A program made the position numbers and the translations under genes. Shown in pieces: positions 1-10,800 of a stretch of 64,000 nucleotides of DNA. The first letter of the stretch is position 1. Each line of letters starts with the position of its first letter. The DNA comes from Uranotaenia lowii (lineage: Eukaryota; Arthropoda; Insecta; Diptera; Culicidae). The stretch covers positions 135,156,394 through 135,220,393 of the forward strand of contig NC_073691.1 of assembly GCF_029784155.1 (NCBI RefSeq), written 5' to 3'. The notes under the pieces are model-generated. The model searched no databases. It was given only the letters and a program-made list of their open reading frames with translations, and was not told the DNA's origin.

Positions 1-250
1 AATTCAAATCAATCACAAACACCATACTGCACCTAATTCACTACATTTGGAAATAATTTTCTAAATTGTTCGGCATCAAAAATTAAAATACAATTTGAAA
101 CGTTTATACCTACTATTTTCAAGTTTCATCCAGTTAGGGAATTGACTTTTGTGGTGTTTGAACAAAAATGATGTAACTCACATGTTATAGCTGTTTTTTA
201 TGGTTAAATAAGCGTCCTCCTTAAGGTGGCCGTTATGCCCTTATTTTCAC
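1..250 (+). mobile_element. Right end of a long TA-MITE (same family as 27181-28397)
   Basis: From about 81 to 250 the sequence matches 28220-28397 base for base over long stretches (shared blocks include TTCAAGTTTCATC, ATAGCTGTT and TATGGTTAAATAAGCG). It ends with ATGCCCTTATTTTCAC followed by TA at 251-252, the position where the better-preserved copy ends in CCCTTATCTCCCC plus TA. The left end lies outside the window. No coding capacity is seen. Confidence 0.7.
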
Positions 251-264
251 TAAATAAGAAAAAA

Positions 265-400
265 AAAAGATCGAAAGATCGAATCGAAAATAAACCGATC
301 TAGTTGATTTTTTCCTGGCCGAAGAATCGATCCAAAAAATCAAAAATCGGAGTTGAAAAGATCGATCTACCAAGGATCGATCCAAGATCGACCAATCCTA
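265..400. repeat. GATCGA-iterated MITE fragment
   Basis: The hexamer GATCGA and near variants recur about ten times in 135 bases, in both orientations (AGATCGAAAGATCGAATCGA, ATCGATCC, AGATCGATCTACC, GGATCGATCCAAGATCGACC). The architecture, degenerate iterations of one short motif, is shared with several other hAT-type MITEs in this window. The short open frame across it is a by-product of the repeat. Its exact ends and TSD were not resolved. Confidence 0.45.
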
Positions 401-1327
401 ATGGCGTATTTTTTTTTGATTCCGGATTTGGCTCTGGAACCGTCAGAATAAAAAAGCGAGTTTCGGGTTTCGAGTTATTCCATACGTAGGTGTGCGTGAG
501 AACGAGCGCAATGTTTACATGCAGCTGTCATTTTGTTCTCCCTTCTGGATTTCTTCATTCGGTCCTTCAAATCCGGATTGCCGTTTTTCGTGTCCGAATT
601 GCACTGGACAGCAGATAGTACGATTTTGCTTGGCTGAGAGGTTCAAAATCGCGGCAATTATCATTTTCCCGTTCATTATTTCAACTGTTTTGCTTTCAGC
701 CAAAAACAGCTGTTTAATGTTTTGACAACAACGTTGAGAGTATTGGTGAACTTCTCGCAAAACTGACTTTTTTCTCAAGGCGACTCCGTCCCTCTCGAGC
801 AATAAATGAGCGAGCACGATGACAGCAGTTAGAGCGAACCTAGGTTGCCTCCAGGTGAAAAAAAATACGGTATAGTCTCTCCACATCTGAATCAACACTG
901 CCTGATTTTTTTTATTCGACCATTTCACAGGTTGTTCCAGGGCGAGTACAGCTTCGGGTGTATTCTATACACGGAATCTTCCATCTTGTGACAGGCAATC
1001 GTAATGGTAGGCATGCTAGGCGAACAATTGGCTGTCAAAAAGAGCTCCGTCTCCACCCCCCACCAATGAGAAACTTTTAGTACCCCTTGGCTACTTTTCC
1101 TCAATATGCATCCACCCGTAGCTGTAGGCACTCTGGGTTGTTCCAGCAGCCAGAGGCAGGGATGTCAACCTTCCAGATTTTGTCTGGATCTTCCAGACTT
1201 TTTGACCTCCGGCCAGACTTTTTTTTTGGTATCCAGACTTCCAGATTTTAAGTATTTCTTCCAGACAATTCCAGACATTTTTTGATTGACAAAGTTTTTT
1301 TTTCAAAATTTTAATCTATTTTGGCAT

Positions 1328-1558
1328 TGTTAGGGCGTGAAACACCCTACAACAAAACCGCTGGGCTCACTGCTGGCAGCCTATTGTCAGCTGATCGACG
1401 CGCCAACCAGCGGGATGAAAACACAAACAAGTGTGCTTTTATTATTGTTGTCCAAGCGAGTCGCACGCCCCAATTTTAGTCCGTCAATAAAAGTCTATTT
1501 TAGCATGTAAATCTCGCGTCTTTTTAATTCGTGTATCCGCATTTCCCGGTACATAACA
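1328..1558 (+). repeat. 5' LTR of the gypsy element
   Basis: Begins TGTTAGGGCGTG and ends GGTACATAACA. It carries AATAAA at 1487-1492, a plausible polyadenylation signal. It is nearly identical to 3601-3833: T/C at base 3, G/A in the GTCGCACG block, and CT missing in AAGTCTATTTT. Confidence 0.93.
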
Positions 1559-1578
1559 GTGGCGACGAGTCGGTCGTG
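1559..1578 (+). promoter_or_regulatory. Candidate primer-binding site
   Basis: GTGGCGACGAGTCGGTCGTG directly follows the 5' LTR, where insect Ty3/gypsy elements carry a PBS of the TGGCGAC type. I cannot name the priming tRNA without matching tRNA 3' ends. Confidence 0.5.
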
Positions 1579-1647
1579 TAATTTACGCGAAATTCGTAAA
1601 ATTATCGCGAAATTACTTCCCCCACGCGGAAACGACGTCGGTGTGAA

Positions 1648-3369
1648 ATGAATACAAGTGATTCTAACCAAACTCCCGATCCAACGGTTGGATCAAATGG
1701 GTCCCTCAACGGTCTCCCAAGTGGACAGCAGTTCCACCCGGCTGGCATGCAGCAAAGTTTTATTCGCCCCACACAGTTCGGTCAGCAGCCACCGACGGGA
1801 CTTCTTCTACAGTTCCCCGGGCAACAGCAACAGCAGCAGCAGTCGGCGCAATCATCATCACACCACCTCTCAGCATCCGATGCACTTCTCACCCAGCTCC
1901 TCCAACAGCAACAAGCATTTGCCACACAAATGCTCAACCAGCAGCAGGAATTTATGCGACAGCAGCAGGAAATGTTCCTCCGTGCGATTTCATCGCTCAG
2001 CGTACAGGTACCGTCCAATCCTGAAGTGATTCTTGATTCGCTGTCAAATCACATCAAAGAATTCAGGTACGATCCGGACAACAACATCACTTTTGCTGCT
2101 TGGTACGCGAGATACAACGATCTGTTCGAGCAAGATGCTTCCCATATCGACAACGAAGCAAAAGTCCGTTTGCTTCTGAGGAAGCTGGGTGCTGCTGAAC
2201 ACGAACGGTACGTGAATTTTATTCTCCCCAAACTGCCGAAAGATTACCCATTCGACGAAACCGTGCGAAAATTGGGAATCTTGTTTGGTGCGGCTGAATC
2301 ACTAATCAGCAAACGATATCGGTGCCTGCAAACAACAAAATTATCCTCCGAAGATTATGTCACGTTTTCGTGCAGGGTAAACAAAAGCAGTGTCGATTTC
2401 GAGCTAAGCAAATTGACCGAGGAGCAATTTAAGTGCTTGCTGTTTGTTTGCGGGTTGAAGTCGGAGTGCGATGCTGATGTACGTACCAGACTGCTAGCAA
2501 AAATCGAAGCCCGGGACGACGTTACCCTGGAGCAGCTTTCGGAAGACTGCCAGCGGCTGATGTGCCTCAAACGGGATACAGCCATGATCGAGGGAACCAC
2601 CGGACCAGCAGTGCAGTTCGTGAAGCAGAGTCGGCAGCAATTTCCTAAAAACTCTCCGAACAAAGTGCAGAATCATAGTGCGAACAAAAACATTCCCCCA
2701 ACCCCTTGTTGGAAGTGCGGCGCAATGCACTACACTCGTGTGTGCCCCTACAAGGACCACAAGTGTAGTAATTGTGGCCAAAGTGGACACCGCGAAGGTT
2801 ATTGTGTAACCGAAAAGAAAAGTGAGAAGCCCTATCACAAGAACCAAAACAAAACTTTTCGGGCACAATCTGTGAAAATTAAATCAGTGCAACAAAAACG
2901 AAAATTCGTGCATGCTACAATCAACAGTGCTGAAGTGCAGCTCCAGTTGGACACTGGATCCGACATCAGTGTTGTGTCGAAGCGTGTGTGGGAGAAAATT
3001 GGGAAGCCTTCCACCACCCCCGCACTAGGAAAAGCATCCACTGCTTCTGGTGCCCCCCTTCAGCTGCTTTTCAAATTCGCGTGTGACGTCAACGTCAATA
3101 GCCAGCAGCGCCGCGGCACATTCCATGTTGTCGACAAATCGCTGAACGTGCTTGGGATCGATTTGCTCGACGCATTTGGGCTCTGGTCTGTGCCAATTTC
3201 GTCTTTTTGCGACCAGATCACCAAACCGTTCACATCATTGAAGCAGCATAAACCAGCACTTCACCACAGCACCTTTCCACCCGCAATCGAACGGTCTGGC
3301 CGAACGATGTGCGGACACATTAGCGAGCCATTCGGGAATTACGAGAGGGGAGAAGATCGGTACCAATGA
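1648..3369 (+). CDS. Gag-protease polyprotein of the deleted gypsy element
   Basis: 573-codon frame starting at ATG 1648, 89 bases after the 5' LTR. The N-terminus is Gln-rich (residues about 55-115), followed by a capsid-like region beginning near PSNPEVILDSLSNHIKEF. Two CCHC zinc knuckles follow: CWKCGAMHYTRVCP (about 354-367) and CSNCGQSGHREGYC (about 373-386), which bind RNA in this family. A retropepsin domain contains the catalytic LDTGSD motif (D about 435) and a C-terminal flap-type NVLGIDLLDAFGL segment. After residue about 535 the frame crosses a deletion junction and reads out-of-frame integrase DNA, so the last 35 or so residues are not native. The gag and protease parts show no internal stops. 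It could make particles but cannot reverse-transcribe on its own. Confidence 0.88.
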   Translation: MNTSDSNQTPDPTVGSNGSLNGLPSGQQFHPAGMQQSFIRPTQFGQQPPTGLLLQFPGQQQQQQQSAQSSSHHLSASDALLTQLLQQQQAFATQMLNQQQEFMRQQQEMFLRAISSLSVQVPSNPEVILDSLSNHIKEFRYDPDNNITFAAWYARYNDLFEQDASHIDNEAKVRLLLRKLGAAEHERYVNFILPKLPKDYPFDETVRKLGILFGAAESLISKRYRCLQTTKLSSEDYVTFSCRVNKSSVDFELSKLTEEQFKCLLFVCGLKSECDADVRTRLLAKIEARDDVTLEQLSEDCQRLMCLKRDTAMIEGTTGPAVQFVKQSRQQFPKNSPNKVQNHSANKNIPPTPCWKCGAMHYTRVCPYKDHKCSNCGQSGHREGYCVTEKKSEKPYHKNQNKTFRAQSVKIKSVQQKRKFVHATINSAEVQLQLDTGSDISVVSKRVWEKIGKPSTTPALGKASTASGAPLQLLFKFACDVNVNSQQRRGTFHVVDKSLNVLGIDLLDAFGLWSVPISSFCDQITKPFTSLKQHKPALHHSTFPPAIERSGRTMCGHISEPFGNYERGEDRYQ

Positions 3370-3591
3370 TTCCTCCAGCGACACCGAACAATCTTGGTCG
3401 ATATCCAGAACAGTCTCCAAATTTTCCACCGATGTCCCGTTGCTCTTTACATCTCCTTCTCCTCACCACCATGCTCTGCTGATATGGTAGGGTTCCAGTC
3501 AGCCACCGATCAAACAGCTGTCCAGGTGCCTCGTCGTTCTTCTTGGACCAGAAGACCGCCGATTCGGATTAACCTGCACCAGCTGTATTAA
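3275..3591 (+). pseudogene. Residual integrase C-terminus of the gypsy element
   Basis: In the frame starting at 3275 the translation begins FHPQSNGLAERCADTL, the conserved motif near the end of the Ty3/gypsy integrase catalytic core; the frame closes at TAG 3488-3490. A second frame ending at TAA 3589-3591 gives VPRRSSWTRRPPIRINLH, typical of the basic tail ending gypsy pol polyproteins. The pieces lie in two frames, and everything from reverse transcriptase to the first part of integrase is absent. Confidence 0.8.
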
Positions 3592-3600
3592 GGGAGGAGA
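3587..3600 (+). promoter_or_regulatory. Polypurine tract
   Basis: AAGGGAGGAGA lies immediately upstream of the 3' LTR at 3601, the standard position and composition for plus-strand priming. Confidence 0.7.
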
Positions 3601-3833
3601 TGCTAGGGCGTGAAACACCCTACAACAAAACCGCTGGGCTCACTGCTGGCAGCCTATTGTCAGCTGATCGACGCGCCAACCAGCGGGATGAAAACACAAA
3701 CAAGTGTGCTTTTATTATTGTTGTCCAAGCGAGTCACACGCCCCAATTTTAGTCCGTCAATAAAAGTCTCTATTTTAGCATGTAAATCTCGCGTCTTTTT
3801 AATTCGTGTATCCGCATTTCCCGGTACATAACA
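3601..3833 (+). repeat. 3' LTR of the gypsy element
   Basis: Begins TGCTAGGGCGTG and ends GGTACATAACA, followed by the GGCAT target duplication. It is 2 bp longer than the 5' LTR. Confidence 0.93.
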
Positions 3834-5700
3834 GGCATTATTGACTACTTTAACTAACTGAGGTGGAGTAGAGTTGTTCGAGCTCACTTCGCTCGGTGGG
3901 TTTTGTTCCCACCGAATGACTCTGACCAAGTTTGAATCATAATCGTCCGAATTCGGACGAAAACAGTCTAGAATCTGACATTACTCGGTCCGAACGTGCA
4001 CACTGGGTGAATTTGGAATCATTTCGTCCCGAACTTATTTCATCACTGGGCTGTGTGAAAAGGCATATTTAAATACAATGCGACCAGCCGGCGGCCATGT
4101 GTCATTCTTTTCTTGGTGTTTCCGTGGCATGAAAACACGCGTTCTTGCGTCCCGTCCGCGGAAAGTGACTGGGTTTTCGGAAATTTTTGAGAAGATTGAG
4201 ACAGAGAAAGTGCGGTTTCGAAATGGTCAGGTTTGCTAGATTTTTTTAATATGCCCGAGCTTATTTATTATTTCAATCTGAAACCTGAGACTGAAATGAA
4301 AAGACTGATATGATTTCTAAGTCAGAATCCCAACTCGAATCAGTTACTAGAAACGAAAACTCTGTAATCAATTAACATTTGTTTCTAGTATAAACATCAC
4401 AAGTAGTTATTAAAAATTCATAATAATGTGCCTACGTAACATTCCAAACTGGATCATCTACATACATCACAACTTATCAAATTTTACGCCAGACACAAAC
4501 GCTTCAAACTTTCCAAATCAAATCAATACTATTTTTGTTAAAATTCAGCAGCTATGTTGTTAAACATATATTGTGAAATTGCAAAAGAAATTGAATAACA
4601 GACGTTTCATAGCCATTGAAAAAGTAGACATTGACTAATTAAACGTCGCAATCTAGGCTCTGCTACACTTGGCTGAGATTTCTCAAAATGGTGTTAGTTG
4701 TCTTTAACGAAAACTTTAATCTGAATAGTTATCCAAAAGTGAAATCAGAATATTGATATTCTGAATACATAAACATTGAAACCTACGATGTCTTGTTTAA
4801 AATCGTATGTACTCAAGTTATGTTATTTAATGTTACAAAAATTATCTCGACAAGCCTCGTTGGACAAATGCTCGACACGAAGATTTAAACAATTTGCTTT
4901 TTATATTTACAGTGTTTTTCGGTAATCTATAACTTCCGGTCAAAATGCCCTAGAATCCACTGCATGGTTCGCATTAAAATTATTTTATACACAAATTTAT
5001 TCACGCTGTGAAAATATACTTCAAAAAACGTGCTTAAAATATCTTTTACTTTTACAATTTCTCCTCCGAGGAAAAATTCTAAATCAATTTTTTAACCTGA
5101 ATTTTTCGCATTACTTGATAGAAAGGTTTTAACAATGAAAAAAGGTTTTTCAATATTACCAATCTAGATATGATTGTATGCAATCAGAAAGGAACAAAAT
5201 CTTTAACTTTATTTTTTTCCAATTTGGATCCCGATAACTTTTATTTTATAATAACAATAATAACAATTTATAACAATGAATCTGCGATTTGAAATAACAA
5301 TTTCTAAATGAACCTGGATTCCGGAATATAAATTGCTAAACAGATGGTTTATATTCTGAACTTTTAATTTATGATATAATGTATTGTTTTAAAATTTTAG
5401 TATTGAAATAAGCTTCTCAACATCTGGGTAGGGAGGATAGAAATTCGCTGCATCATATTTCATAGCCAAACATTGAGATAGTGATTGATGTGTTTCGATT
5501 TCAAGGATTTGTGATGTGCATTACCAACCAAATGCATTCTTATTTTTGAAAAATCATTTATTTTGGCAGAATTAACCCAATAACTGGATAGAGCTGTTGA
5601 AACTTTGCGTTTTGGAACCGACAAAAGCTCAACGTGATATCATTTTTCAAATTTTCTAAAAGGAATGATAAAGCTTAATACAATAACCCAAAGAAAATAA
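3834..5700. other. Gene-free AT-rich interior of the hAT-type element
   Basis: No open frame with family features was found. The first 400 bases are less AT-rich and contain a short hairpin (TCGGTGGG ... TCCCACCGA near 3893-3920). The rest is simple AT-rich DNA. Confidence 0.6.
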
Positions 5701-5888
5701 AAGAATCAATGTTTGCACTGGTCGGTGAAATGATCAGAAAAATTTTATGTTCGGGCGTTTTTTTCGTTTTTCGATTCTATTCTCCCCGACTAGCTCAACA
5801 CTACAATGTTCCAGACATTTATACCCATTTCCAGACATTTCGGCCCAATTGTTCCAGACATTTTTTGAAAATAGGTGGCAACCCTGGC

Positions 5889-6145
5889 CAGAGGTGCCAA
5901 GTGGTTTTGTCAAAAATCAAGACACCGCGAAGAAAAAATCAGGATTTTTCAAGACACCTTTGAACCAATAAATAGGCGAAATACGCGAAATACAGTTACT
6001 GTAAATGTCCCAATTTTTGCAACAGACGTGAAAAACATTTTGGAAAAATTAGGACGGTTTCTCTAAAGAGATTGCATATGTAGTCTCTTTAGGTTTCTCG
6101 AAAATCAGGACAAATCCTGATAACTCAGGACACCTTACACCTCTG
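5889..6145. mobile_element. hAT MITE with TCCTGA/TCAGGA iterations
   Basis: Ends CAGAGGTGCCAAG (5889) and TTACACCTCTG (to 6145) are inverted repeats, and the interior repeats AAATCAGGA / TCCTGA motifs. It is the same family as 15150-15505. Its first bases are also the target octamer of the element 1157-5886, so this MITE was there first and was hit in its own end. The left flank is therefore at 1143-1150 (CCAGCAGC), which matches the right flank 6146-6153 (CCATCGGG) at only 5 of 8 positions, so any TSD has decayed. Confidence 0.65.
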
Positions 6146-6334
6146 CCATCGGGTTCCATAGTGATCAAAACAAACAAAAGAAACAGAAAAATATAACTTC
6201 TAGTCAGTGCGTGAGTGTTTTGTGAACTTCTTAAAATCTTGAAATATTCGGGAAACATTCATGGACCTGGCGATAGCAACATTTTAACAATATCTGACAT
6301 CCGCACAAACATCTGCGAAGATTCGTGGAAATCC

Positions 6335-6433
6335 ATGTCGGCCTTGAATGCGCTGCCTAGAAAATATTCCAAACTTCGAATAATTTTAGATGGAAAACGA
6401 GCTTACTTAGGAACCAACAGTGTGATTACTCAA
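6335..6433 (+). other. Possible coding exon (weak)
   Basis: From ATG 6335 a 33-codon frame (MSALNALPRKYSKLRIILDG...) ends at CAA followed by GTACGT, a possible splice donor. Upstream, an arthropod-type initiator (AGTCAGTGCG near 6202) precedes it. The frame is open further upstream, from about 6215, without another ATG. No family is recognised and the partner exon is not certain. It could be chance. Confidence 0.2.
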
Positions 6434-6454
6434 GTACGTATGATCTACATTTGA

Positions 6455-7059
6455 ATTAACGAATATCTTTCACAACATATGAATTTTGTCAAGCGGTTCC
6501 GAAAAAAGAACTAAACGCGTGTAAAAACTGTGAACTGTCGCATGGGAGCTTAGTAGGCCTTGCTCGAGTGCGGTCGCGTTTTTTTTCCACGGTCGCGATT
6601 TGTTTCGTTACTCCTCGAAATTTAGTTTTCCTTTACCGACATAAGAAGCTTTCCGAGAACGGCGGTTTTTCGCGATGCTCGTTATTTTAGATGTGAAAAA
6701 TGCGATAAATTAAGTTAAAATGATTATGAGAGGAAGTTGCGAAATATCAAAATAATAAGAATAGTTTTATTAATTGAAATTTTCACCAGTTATCGTCAAC
6801 AGTTTCGCGATTCAGATGTTCTGTAGAACGATTGTGTTCCTGTTGGTTTTTATAGTATTAACGCTAATCAAACTTAAAAATTTGAATCGTATGAGCAATC
6901 AACAGTTAGAAAAGTGTTTTGTTAATTAGTTGGGTAAATTTTTAAATTTCTGCTGCTGGGGGGGAAGTTCAATAAGCAACAGCGACCAGGTAGTGTGTGT
7001 TACGCTTGCTTAGTGAAAATACCACACACGAAGAAGGCTCAAAACGAAAAACGCTGAAC

Positions 7060-7099
<40 letters not shown>

Positions 7100-7790
7100 C
7101 GATGGGGTACTAGCACGCAGGATGAGGAACAGCACAACAGCTAAGTTCATTTTTAATATTATCATTTCTTCACTCAACGTAATAAGAATTTTACACTTTG
7201 TCTTTGGTTATCTTTTTCTCAATCATCTTGGTGCCTCTGATGATAATATGAATATTAACTAAGCATTGATATAGTTGTTCCATTGTTATGGTCAAAACTA
7301 AGCAGCGTTGAAAAAGAAGCAATTTAAAATGCTTTTTTTACAAGCACGGTTCCAATTATTCTTAAGGCATGATTATGTCAGTACGGTTTCGCCGCAAAAC
7401 GGGTGTGTTTTTTTTGTGTCGTCGTAGTCGTCTTTCATTATGGGTGTACCTAGAGGAAATGCCGTATATGATTTTTTAGTGTCTAATGTGTTGCTTATCA
7501 TTGCAATCTGGTGAATATTCTCAACGACAACTGTGACTGGGAATATGAAAAAGTTATAATAAAAGTAGTGTTGTGAGTTTTCAATCAGTGCCTTGCCACG
7601 ATGCATTTGTTCAGCTTGCTGCGACCAAATTCTTTTGGTCGTTCATTCTTGTGTGTATCGGGTTTGTGGAAGGCCAGTGGTGCGTTTGATAATCAATAAT
7701 ATGTTGGTGAAAATGGCATAAAACTGTGCTATGTTTTAGATTTTACGAGTGAATCATTAAAAACTTAGTGTGATCGTCAAGAGTGGCGGG
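6455..7790. other. Gene-free stretch
   Basis: Moderately AT-rich DNA. The 20-mer AAAAACTGTGAACTGTCGCA near 6524 recurs near 8852, suggesting a diffuse repeat. A CAT microsatellite is listed separately. Confidence 0.4.
7060..7096 (+). repeat. (CAT)12 microsatellite
   Basis: Twelve uninterrupted CAT units. Confidence 0.95.
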
Positions 7791-7892
7791 ATGAATATTT
7801 CAAGCCGCGTTCTGCTAAAGCGCTGCACGGAACTGGAAATCATTGAGAATTTACCATCAATCAACACAGGGCAGATGTTTTACTTTTATTTG
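7791..7892 (+). other. Possible first coding exon (weak)
   Basis: ATG at 7791 opens MNISSRVLLKRCTELEIIEN, open through a good donor TG|GTGAGT at 7892/7893. Base composition rises in GC relative to the surroundings. A possible acceptor (CATTTTTACAG) ends at 9325 followed by a short frame ending LLLEVGSCPFSAYF (stop at 9439), with AATAAA near 9574; the phases of the two pieces do not join cleanly. I do not recognise the protein. Confidence 0.2.
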
Positions 7893-10800
7893 GTGAGTTC
7901 GTTCCATGATGTTTATTTTACTTAAATGAAGTTAAAATAAATGTTAGATTATGAGTGTTTCCACCCTTAATTCTCCAGATTTAGGCTTCATTTGAATGTG
8001 ATCGACTGAAGGGAATCGATTCCTGAAATTTCTGGCTCAGCAATTTTAAGAATTTTGTCCATTCATGGTTGAGTGTGTTATAATATATGTTTCATTTTTA
8101 TCGATTGTTTGTTTGTGTGAAACATTCTTCCAAGAAGTTTAATTTTTAGCTTTGGTGACCAGGACACAATTGACCCATTTTAAAGTTTTAAATTTGGAGA
8201 TTATTATTCTAGTTTATTTATTTCTATTATAAGGGTTAATTTTCAAAAAAAAAAACCTTTCGAGCTCGTAACAGACCTCGAAGGGTTTTATGTTCTTTTA
8301 ATATTTTTCTATTTTCTTTTTTATTTTCAAGAGCGAGTAAAGGCGCTTTATCCTTGGTCGATGATCAGAAATGATCGTACATCGAAATCCAAAACAATTG
8401 AATGAAAATAAAAAATCTTAGAATTTTAAAATCATCATATTTACTTCTACAGAATGCATTTATTCTTAGGTTTTGTGATTTCGTTGTACAAAATGGATCA
8501 TTTCCAGCCACTGAAGAGGAACCCCTGTGATTTGTGGAGTTACTTCAAAGAACGCGTGTTTTTTTCCATCAAGGAGCATTTTTCTTAGCATGCTTCCAAC
8601 GATAATGCCCCTTTGAAACGTATGGTACTAGTGGTCCACGTTTCTTCTGTTCCTGTGTTCCAGATGTCTCTGCGTTCTCTGCTCCATGGTAGGCCCAACC
8701 ATTTTATGTTTTTCATCACTTTAATGTTTTTATGTTAAAATGATAAAAAGCATGAACAAAGACAAGAAGAATAGTAACTCACTTTTATTATTCTTTGGGA
8801 CTCAGACATAAGTTCTGGCTGTGGAAGTACGATTAGTGATTAGTGATTAGTAAAAACTGTGAACTGTCGCATTGTTATGTAGTCATAGTTTTATTCTAAA
8901 GCAATATTATAGAGGAGTGTTGAACTAAGTAAAAAATACTTTTTTTAAATAAGAGAAAATGAGGACGCATATGACGATGTTTAAAAGTCAGTTGACCAAC
9001 ATATTTTTTTTTACAAATTAGGAACTTTCTGATTATCTTGATACAATTATCAGCTTACTACTACAAATTAGCTTAACTTTGCTTAGCTTGTTTGACTACT
9101 CATATCCCCTTAAATCGTTTCAAACTATTCTTTTTGAATTACAATAATCCATTATATCAGCTTACGACTACAAATTCAACAGAAACCTAAATCGTGGAAA
9201 TCATTGAATTTGATTCATCTATCTTGGATACATTTTCGTTAATTGCATTGTTTCAAATCAAAATTTTACAAAATAATTTACCACTACATAATTTTAATTT
9301 CTTTTTTATCCTTCACATTTTTACAGATCTTGTTGGTAGCAAACTGTCCTTCATTCATTCCTATCAAGCTCGTTTGACAAAGGAAATTATTAATTTGCTG
9401 TTGGAAGTTGGTTCATGCCCATTCAGTGCATATTTTTAATGATAAATTTATGATCTTAGCGGCAACAAAAAAATGCACGTAACGCAGTTTTTTATTATAA
9501 ATGGTTCTATTTATGTTCATGTGTATAAAGTGTAGAATTAAGAGCATATTTATTATTCGATTTTACTTGAAGAATAAATGAAAAATTAAGAATGACTTTT
9601 TATGTTTTAATTTGAAAGTTAAATCCATTTTTAGGCTTAAGGTCATCTATGTGCGATTTTATCTTGTAATTGAAAGTTATTTGTTCCAACGAAGTTTAAT
9701 TTTGATTATGAAATATACTGAGAATATTCGATAAAATTTAGTGATAGATTTTGTTCCTCTCAATGTATGAAGTCACTGTGCCGACATTTAGCCAATTGAC
9801 CAGTGCCTTGTCTTGCAAAATAAGCAAACAAAATTGACATTCCTCCTTGGAGACTTTATTCGAATCTAATGTCTGATAATAACGTACATTCACAAAAGCT
9901 TGTATATTAAATTCACATCGACAACGATGTAAAATAAGTCATCGCATATTACATTGAGCAACGTGTATTTACATCAAGCGAACATTTCCATCGATTGTAT
10001 TTTTACATGCCATGATGTGAATTTCAAACGTAACATAATTTTGTGTCCAAAGCGATGGTCCAAAAATTTGCATCGCTTTCGATGTAAAACTGTCCGACTT
10101 AATTTTTGCTGTGTAACTAAGAGCGAAGCCGGTTTACTCGATGAATTTTTGCCCGCCAATCTTCTCACCTCGGTAACATCACCATCCACTAAGGAACAGT
10201 CTACTACAGACTGCAGCAATACATTTTCTAACCGTATCCATAGCGTTCTCCTGGGGGATCATTGGCAATCCAAGCACGATCGCATTCTTTTCCAAAGCAA
10301 ACCTGTTTGCCTTAAAACATTACTAGAACTAAACTAGAACTAGAACTTAAAAAAAATGACGAAGACTGGAATTTCATCATGTTTATTTATTCTATTTTTT
10401 TTTTTTTATTTTCGATCAAAAATACTTCAATGTTTCGATCTTGTGACATAAAGATGGCATACAATATCGTATAATTAATTCCAGTTTACTGTTTTTTTGT
10501 ATAATTTTTCCCTATCTCCCATCGAACTGTTACAGCTCCGAGAGACAAAAAAAGGTTTGAATTTTTTTTCTGGTCTTAAGTATAAAAACGTTATTAAATG
10601 ATGAAATTAAAAAAGAGAAAATAATTTATATGTTGAACAAATTGAACTCAAACCCTTAAGCAGATTTAAGCTACTTCAATATCAACGGTAACATCCATAT
10701 GCACAAAATCATGGTAAAACAAGAAACACCCTGCAAGGTGTATATTCATCCCAAATCTTCAAATTAATAAAGATCTAAACCACCATTTCTCAAATTATAC

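Larger units (their letters stand above)
1328..3833 (+). mobile_element. Ty3/gypsy (Mag-like) LTR retrotransposon, internally deleted
   Basis: Two LTRs, TG...CA bounded (1328-1558 and 3601-3833), flank 2.04 kb of internal sequence. The 5-bp target duplication GGCAT is present at 1323-1327 and 3834-3838. The internal region carries gag plus protease, then jumps into the last part of integrase. Reverse transcriptase, RNase H and most of integrase are missing. The LTRs differ only at about two substitutions and one 2-bp indel, so the insertion is recent. Clade assignment to Mag-like Ty3/gypsy rests on gag knuckle spacing and protease sequence and is provisional. Confidence 0.9.
1157..5886. mobile_element. 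hAT-type element with CCAGA-iterated ends, interrupted by an LTR element
   Basis: The left end CAGGGATGTCAACC (1157) is the inverted match of the right end GGTGGCAACCCTG (to 5886), and both are flanked by the same octamer GCCAGAGG (1149-1156 and 5887-5894), an 8-bp target duplication typical of hAT insertions. Both ends consist of variations of TTCCAGACATTTTT. The LTR retrotransposon 1328-3833 sits inside it. The remaining interior (3834-5700) is AT-rich and has no transposase-like frame, so the element is non-autonomous or badly decayed. Confidence 0.8.

Noticed and set aside
1658..3041. Several open frames overlapping the gypsy gag on both strands
   Set aside because: They are shadows of the gag-protease frame. 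The Gln/Cys/Ser-rich ones come from the CAG-rich region read in other frames.
9954..10337. 127-codon plus-strand frame
   Set aside because: It overlaps a TTACATCG-iterated MITE-like segment; no domain, promoter or splice context supports it.
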